Source: UBA2943 sp946534895 (GTDB lineage Bacteria > Bacillota > Clostridia > Christensenellales > Aristaeellaceae). From it: 64,000 nucleotides of DNA. The stretch's first letter is position 1. The number at the start of each line of letters is the position of its first letter. Below the pieces are notes generated by a model, which worked only from the letters and a program-made list of their open reading frames with translations, did not search any database and had not been told where the DNA came from. The position numbers and the translations under genes are program-made. The stretch spans positions 1-64,000 of the forward strand of contig CAMNDE010000001.1 in assembly GCA_946534895.1 (NCBI GenBank). The letters run 5' to 3'. This document shows positions 60,331-64,000 of the stretch, piece after piece.

Positions 60331-61499
60331 GAGAATTATTGATCGGTGGCAAGAATTCCTCTGTATATGCTCTTCTGGAAGACGGTAAACTTGTCGAATG
60401 GATTACAGATGCAGGAGACCAGGAAGCGGGAGAGCTCTTTGTAGGAAAAGTCGAACGGATTGTTCCCGGAATGAGCGCAGCATTCATAGATATCGCTCAG
60501 GAGAAAAACGGCTTTCTTCCCATATCGGACGATGAGCGGAGAAGTCTTCGCTGCGGTGCCTCCATACTTGTTCAGATCAAAAGGCAGGCCCAGGGCATGA
60601 AAGGTGCTTTTCTCACAAGGAATGTGGTTCTCCCCGGACGCTATCTGCTGTATCTCCCGCTGGACAGGGAAATCGGCGTTTCTGCCAAAATCACGGATCA
60701 GCTGACACGGACAGAACTCAAGGAGACAGGAAACCGGCTTTCAAAAGGGGAGTGTGGGCTTGTCATGCGGACCAGTTCTGCAGGCGTCCCTGAAGAATGG
60801 CTTGCAGAAGACCTTGAGCAGCTGAAAGCATCCTGGGAAAGCATTCAGAAAGAAGTCCGCAGCAGCTCCTTGCCCCGGCATATCACAGGGCGTTCCTGCC
60901 TGATCCGGCTCCTGGATGATCTCCTTCCGCGGGGACTCGACCGAGTGCTCACCGCAGACGCCGGACTCTTCAGTCAGCTGGGCAGCCGATACCCGGTGAA
61001 TCTTGTGGACAAAGATCCCATTTCCGGATCTGACCTGGAACGCGAACGAAACAGGGCACTCCAGAAGCATGTGTATCTGAAAAACGGCGGTTCCCTCGTC
61101 ATCGATGAATGCGAGGCGCTCAGTGTCATCGATGTCAATACACAGAAGTTTACAGGCAGCAGCAAAAAGATCGACCGGACCATGTTTGAAAACAACCTCA
61201 TAGCATGTCCTGAAATCGTCAGGCAGATCCGGCTTCGCAATCTCTGTGGAATCATTCTCATAGATATGATCGATATGGAAAGCGATCAGGACCGTTCCGT
61301 CATCCTGGAGAAACTCCGGGAGTGCTTTCAGGCCGACCGGACCAAAACAGTCATCCATGGCTTTACATCCCTCGGTCTTGTCGAAATCACCAGAAAACGA
61401 TCTCTGCCCAGTCTCCGAGAGCAGACAAGTCACATATGTGAACACTGCCATGGTACTGGCTATACTATTCAGGAGGAAAACCATGCCGGAAAAAGCTGA
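60327..61499 (+). CDS. rng: Ribonuclease E/G family protein
   Basis: A 390-residue endoribonuclease of the RNase G type. It has the S1-like N-terminal part (ELFVGKVERIVPGMSAAFID), the DNase I-like catalytic region with VIDVNTQKFTG and LRNLCGIILIDMIDM (metal Asp residues) and the zinc-link-like CEHCHGTG near the end. It lacks the long C-terminal degradosome scaffold of RNase E. The start is GTG overlapping the previous gene. In many Bacillota this gene is followed by rplU; here miaB follows, starting 17 bp before the rng stop. Confidence 0.92.
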   Translation: MRELLIGGKNSSVYALLEDGKLVEWITDAGDQEAGELFVGKVERIVPGMSAAFIDIAQEKNGFLPISDDERRSLRCGASILVQIKRQAQGMKGAFLTRNVVLPGRYLLYLPLDREIGVSAKITDQLTRTELKETGNRLSKGECGLVMRTSSAGVPEEWLAEDLEQLKASWESIQKEVRSSSLPRHITGRSCLIRLLDDLLPRGLDRVLTADAGLFSQLGSRYPVNLVDKDPISGSDLERERNRALQKHVYLKNGGSLVIDECEALSVIDVNTQKFTGSSKKIDRTMFENNLIACPEIVRQIRLRNLCGIILIDMIDMESDQDRSVILEKLRECFQADRTKTVIHGFTSLGLVEITRKRSLPSLREQTSHICEHCHGTGYTIQEENHAGKS

Positions 61500-62874
61500 A
61501 AAAATCTCCCAGGAAGAGCTGGAATCCCAGAAATATTATATGGATCAGGTGCGCTTTCTTCCTGTCAGACCAAAAACCTACCATATCATTACCTACGGCT
61601 GCCAGATGAACGCTCACGACAGCGAGAATATCGCCGGCATGCTCAATGAAATGGGGTTAAAGGAAGCTCCTAGCAAGGAAGAAGCGGATTTTGTGCTCTT
61701 CAATACCTGCTGTGTCCGGGATAATGCGGAACGTCGGGCTCTTGGAAATGTGCAGTGGCTTCATGAATTGCAGAAAAAGCGCTCGGATCTCATGATCGGT
61801 GTATGCGGATGCATGATCCAGCAGAAAGGCATGCCCGAAAAAATCCTGAAACAATACCGTTTCATCAATCTGGCTTTTGGAACGACAAACCTGTATCGTT
61901 TCCCGGAGCTTTTTTACAGAGCCGTTACCGGAAATCAGGTAGTCATTGAGGTTTCTGAAAAAGACTGTATTGTGGAAGGCCTGCCCGTAAACCGCCTCAG
62001 GAAGGATGCTGCCTATATCAGCATCATGCAGGGATGCAATCATTTCTGCACGTACTGCATCGTGCCCTATGTCCGCGGACGCGAACGGAGCCGGGATATG
62101 CAGAGCATACTGAAGGAAGCGGAAGAACTAGCAAAAAACGGAACAAAAGAAGTCATGCTCCTTGGGCAGAATGTCAACAGTTACGGAAAAGGAACAGCGG
62201 GAGTGACATTCCCGGAGCTCCTCCGTCAGCTTGATCAGGTAGGCATCGAACGTATACGTTTCATGACCAGCCATCCCAAAGATCTGTCAGATGAGCTGAT
62301 TGAAGTCATGGGGAATTCCAAGCATGTACTGCCTCAGTTCCATCTTCCGGTTCAGTCCGGAAGCAATGAAGTTCTGCGCAGAATGAATCGCGGATACACG
62401 CGTGAAACCTATCTGAAGCAGGTGGAGTCCCTGCGACGCGCAGTTCCAGGCATTGGACTGTCCACAGATATCATTGTGGCTTTTCCCGGTGAAACGGATG
62501 CGCAGTTCAGAGAAACTCTTGAGCTGGTGGATGAAGTGGGCTTCGATTCAGCGTTTACCTTTATCTTCTCACCCCGCGCCGGGACCAAAGCAGCCGAGAT
62601 GGATGACCAGATTCCCGAAAGTATCGCTTCGGAACGGATTCAGAAGCTGATTGCACTTCAGGAAATGCGTCAGAAGCAGGAAATGCAGCGATTCATCGGA
62701 CAGACAGAAGAGGTTCTGGTGGAAAGCATATCACGCAGATGTGAAAGGGAAGTGTCCGGCCGCGGACGTCATGGACTGTCCATCACATTCCCTGGTTCAG
62801 AAACGGACATTGGTGAAATACGCACTGTTCATATCACTGAAATAAAGAACAATACACTATATGGACACGTCTGA
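61483..62874 (+). CDS. miaB: tRNA-2-methylthio-N6-dimethylallyladenosine synthase
   Basis: A radical SAM methylthiotransferase acting on i6A37 of tRNA. The 463-residue product has the UPF0004 domain with three cluster Cys (YGCQMNAHDSE, FNTCCVRDNAE, GVCGCMIQQ), the SAM cluster CNHFCTYC (about 185-192) with VPYVRGRERSR, and the TRAM domain at the C-terminus. The start ATG 61483 has AGGAGGAAAACC upstream and overlaps rng. The next gene is a RicF-like protein, relevant because Ric proteins have been linked to MiaB activity in Bacillus subtilis. Confidence 0.96.
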   Translation: MPEKAEKISQEELESQKYYMDQVRFLPVRPKTYHIITYGCQMNAHDSENIAGMLNEMGLKEAPSKEEADFVLFNTCCVRDNAERRALGNVQWLHELQKKRSDLMIGVCGCMIQQKGMPEKILKQYRFINLAFGTTNLYRFPELFYRAVTGNQVVIEVSEKDCIVEGLPVNRLRKDAAYISIMQGCNHFCTYCIVPYVRGRERSRDMQSILKEAEELAKNGTKEVMLLGQNVNSYGKGTAGVTFPELLRQLDQVGIERIRFMTSHPKDLSDELIEVMGNSKHVLPQFHLPVQSGSNEVLRRMNRGYTRETYLKQVESLRRAVPGIGLSTDIIVAFPGETDAQFRETLELVDEVGFDSAFTFIFSPRAGTKAAEMDDQIPESIASERIQKLIALQEMRQKQEMQRFIGQTEEVLVESISRRCEREVSGRGRHGLSITFPGSETDIGEIRTVHITEIKNNTLYGHV

Positions 62875-62884
62875 GAGGTACCTT

Positions 62885-63280
62885 ATGAACCAGGTGATGG
62901 AAAAAGCACGCGAACTGGCCGAATCAATCGTGCGGAGCACGGAATACCGGCAGCTGCAGGAACGGAAAGCTGAAGCGGCGGATAACCACGCGACGGCCGC
63001 ACTCATGGCTGATTATGAGGAAAAATACAGACTGTTTCAGCAGAACATGCATGCTTCTGACAGCAGTGCCCGGGAAAAAGCCCGGGAAGAACTGCTTCAG
63101 GCCAGGGAATGCATGGAAAAGAATCCTGTATATGTCAGACTCGAAGAATCCAGCATGGCCTTTGATGCCATGATGGACTCAGTAAATCAGGTCATGCGCC
63201 TGATCATCTATGGGGAAAATGAAGATGCGCAGGAAAACTGCTCCGGTACATGCCGGCAGTGCAATGGATGTTGCAGATAA
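62885..63280 (+). CDS. YlbF/RicF-like protein with Cys-rich C-terminus
   Basis: The 131-residue helical protein (Com_YlbF family) starts MNQVMEKARELAESIVRS and ends with five Cys residues in CSGTCRQCNGCC. In B. subtilis YlbF (RicF), YmcA (RicA) and YaaT (RicT) form a complex with [4Fe-4S] clusters whose Cys ligands include C-terminal residues of RicA and RicF. The tail fits a cluster-ligand role (inference). The ATG at 62885 follows GAGAGGT; the in-frame ATG at 62861 precedes that site. It lies 10 bp after miaB and 36 bp before mutS. Confidence 0.85.
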   Translation: MNQVMEKARELAESIVRSTEYRQLQERKAEAADNHATAALMADYEEKYRLFQQNMHASDSSAREKAREELLQARECMEKNPVYVRLEESSMAFDAMMDSVNQVMRLIIYGENEDAQENCSGTCRQCNGCCR

Positions 63281-63316
63281 AACCGGCATGTGAAGCAAGA
63301 CAGATGGAGGTTCAAT

Positions 63317-64000
63317 ATGGCTTTGTCACCGATGATGCAGCAGTACATGCAGTTGAAGGAGAAGTATCCTGACTGCCTGCTGTTTTTTCGGGTCGGGGAT
63401 TTTTACGAAATGTTTTTTGATGATGCCAAGCTGGTATCCAGAGAACTGGAACTGACCCTGACCGGAAAAGAATGCGGCCTTGAGGAACGCGCGCCCATGT
63501 GCGGCGTTCCCCATCACGCAGTAAACGTGTATGTGGAAAAGCTTCTGAATCTTGGATATAAGGTAGCCATAGGCGAACAGATGGAGGATCCAAGGTTTGC
63601 CAAGGGACTCGTGGAACGTGATGTAACCAGAATTTTCACGCCCGGTACGATCAATGATCCGTCCATGCTGGATGAGCATGTGAACAGTTTTCTTTTGTCC
63701 GTCTATTTTGGAAAAACCTCAGTCGGACTGGCTTATGCAGATGTTTCTACAGGGGAATTCTACGTTTATCAGTTCTCTTTCACGGAGGGAAAGCTCAGGG
63801 ATGAGATCGACCGGATTCATCCTCAGGAAATTCTTTCAAATCGGTTGTCGGACCTGCGGGACATGATTCCTGACGGAACAAGTCTTTCTGATCCGGGGCA
63901 GGATGCATTCCGGCACAGAAAATGCGAAGAAATCCTGATGGAGCATTTCCATCTGCAGACGCTTGTCTCTCTGGGCCTGGACGACAGTTACCATGATGCT
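63317..64000 (+). CDS. mutS: DNA mismatch repair protein MutS, N-terminal part (runs off the window)
   Basis: The visible 228 residues are the mismatch-recognition and connector region of MutS. The start MALSPMMQQYMQLKEKYPDC and the FxE motif in RVGDFYEMFFDDAKLVSREL are typical, as is GVPHHAVNVYVEKLL. The ATPase domain lies beyond base 64000. The start follows GGAGG. MutS next to miaB and ylbF is a common Bacillota arrangement, with mutL expected downstream. Confidence 0.95.
   Translation, partial: MALSPMMQQYMQLKEKYPDCLLFFRVGDFYEMFFDDAKLVSRELELTLTGKECGLEERAPMCGVPHHAVNVYVEKLLNLGYKVAIGEQMEDPRFAKGLVERDVTRIFTPGTINDPSMLDEHVNSFLLSVYFGKTSVGLAYADVSTGEFYVYQFSFTEGKLRDEIDRIHPQEILSNRLSDLRDMIPDGTSLSDPGQDAFRHRKCEEILMEHFHLQTLVSLGLDDSYHDA

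Overview
The window looks like the chromosome of an anaerobic, low-GC-lineage Gram-positive bacterium (Clostridia-like) of roughly 50% G+C. The evidence is the set of Bacillota hallmarks: an L10 leader on rplJ-rplL, a T-box on hisS-aspS, the Asp23/AmaP-nusB-folD-xseA-xseB-ispA gene order, a RicF/YlbF homologue, TIGR03960/TIGR03936-type paired genes, strong AGGAGG ribosome binding sites and sigma-A promoters with 17-bp spacers. Assignment to a gut or rumen Clostridia group is inference. Nearly everything is core chromosome; I see no prophage, insertion sequence, CRISPR array, tRNA or rRNA.

Layout. 1-3.5 kb (minus): an operon of a secreted CHAP/peptidoglycan-binding protein, an unknown secreted protein and a truncated ABC exporter. 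3.6-4.8 kb (minus): rplL and rplJ with leader and attenuator. 5.0-6.1 kb: a secreted SH3/peptidoglycan-binding protein. 6.2-9.6 kb: T-box, hisS, aspS. 9.6-19.4 kb: a long co-directional cluster (Asp23, AmaP, nusB, TsaD-like, folD, xseA, xseB, ispA, divergent PAP2, an unknown membrane protein, cysteine desulfurase, thiI). 19.5-22.7 kb: pgk, tpiA, nagA. 22.7-23.9 kb (minus): yajC and a uridine kinase. 24.1-25.4 kb: CBS/CorC membrane protein. 25.6-30.9 kb: a 1775-residue secreted multidomain surface protein. 31-35.6 kb: cysS, dnaX, an unassigned structured leader, mgtE. 35.8-41.0 kb: a biotin-dependent carboxyltransferase/Na+-decarboxylase operon with both a 12S-like and a 5S-like carboxyltransferase. 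41.4-43.0 kb: pckA. 43-47 kb (minus): topB, pepF. 47.1-51.7 kb: DUF4317 protein, pyruvyl-transferase-like protein, convergent RluA-type synthase, deoB. 51.9-54.1 kb: ArsR regulator, cytidylate-kinase-like protein, SH3 lipoprotein. 54.3-57.3 kb (minus): a ZorA/ZorB-like ion-channel stator pair plus a small membrane-anchored protein. 57.8-64 kb: B12-binding radical SAM protein, DUF2344 protein, RNase G, miaB, a RicF-like protein and the 5' part of mutS.

How the genes connect. The carboxyltransferase operon and pckA both handle oxaloacetate and share a conserved upstream element (ATGATCAGC, CCATGG, then TTTTTTCACAAA-Y-TGCAGGAA), suggesting common control of the pyruvate/oxaloacetate/PEP node. 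Cysteine desulfurase next to thiI supplies sulfur for tRNA thiolation; miaB next to a Cys-tailed RicF homologue suggests a link in tRNA methylthiolation. The ZorAB-like trio, which lacks the ZorC/D/E effectors, and the mgtE leader, which has mutually exclusive pairings, are the best candidates for undescribed biology.
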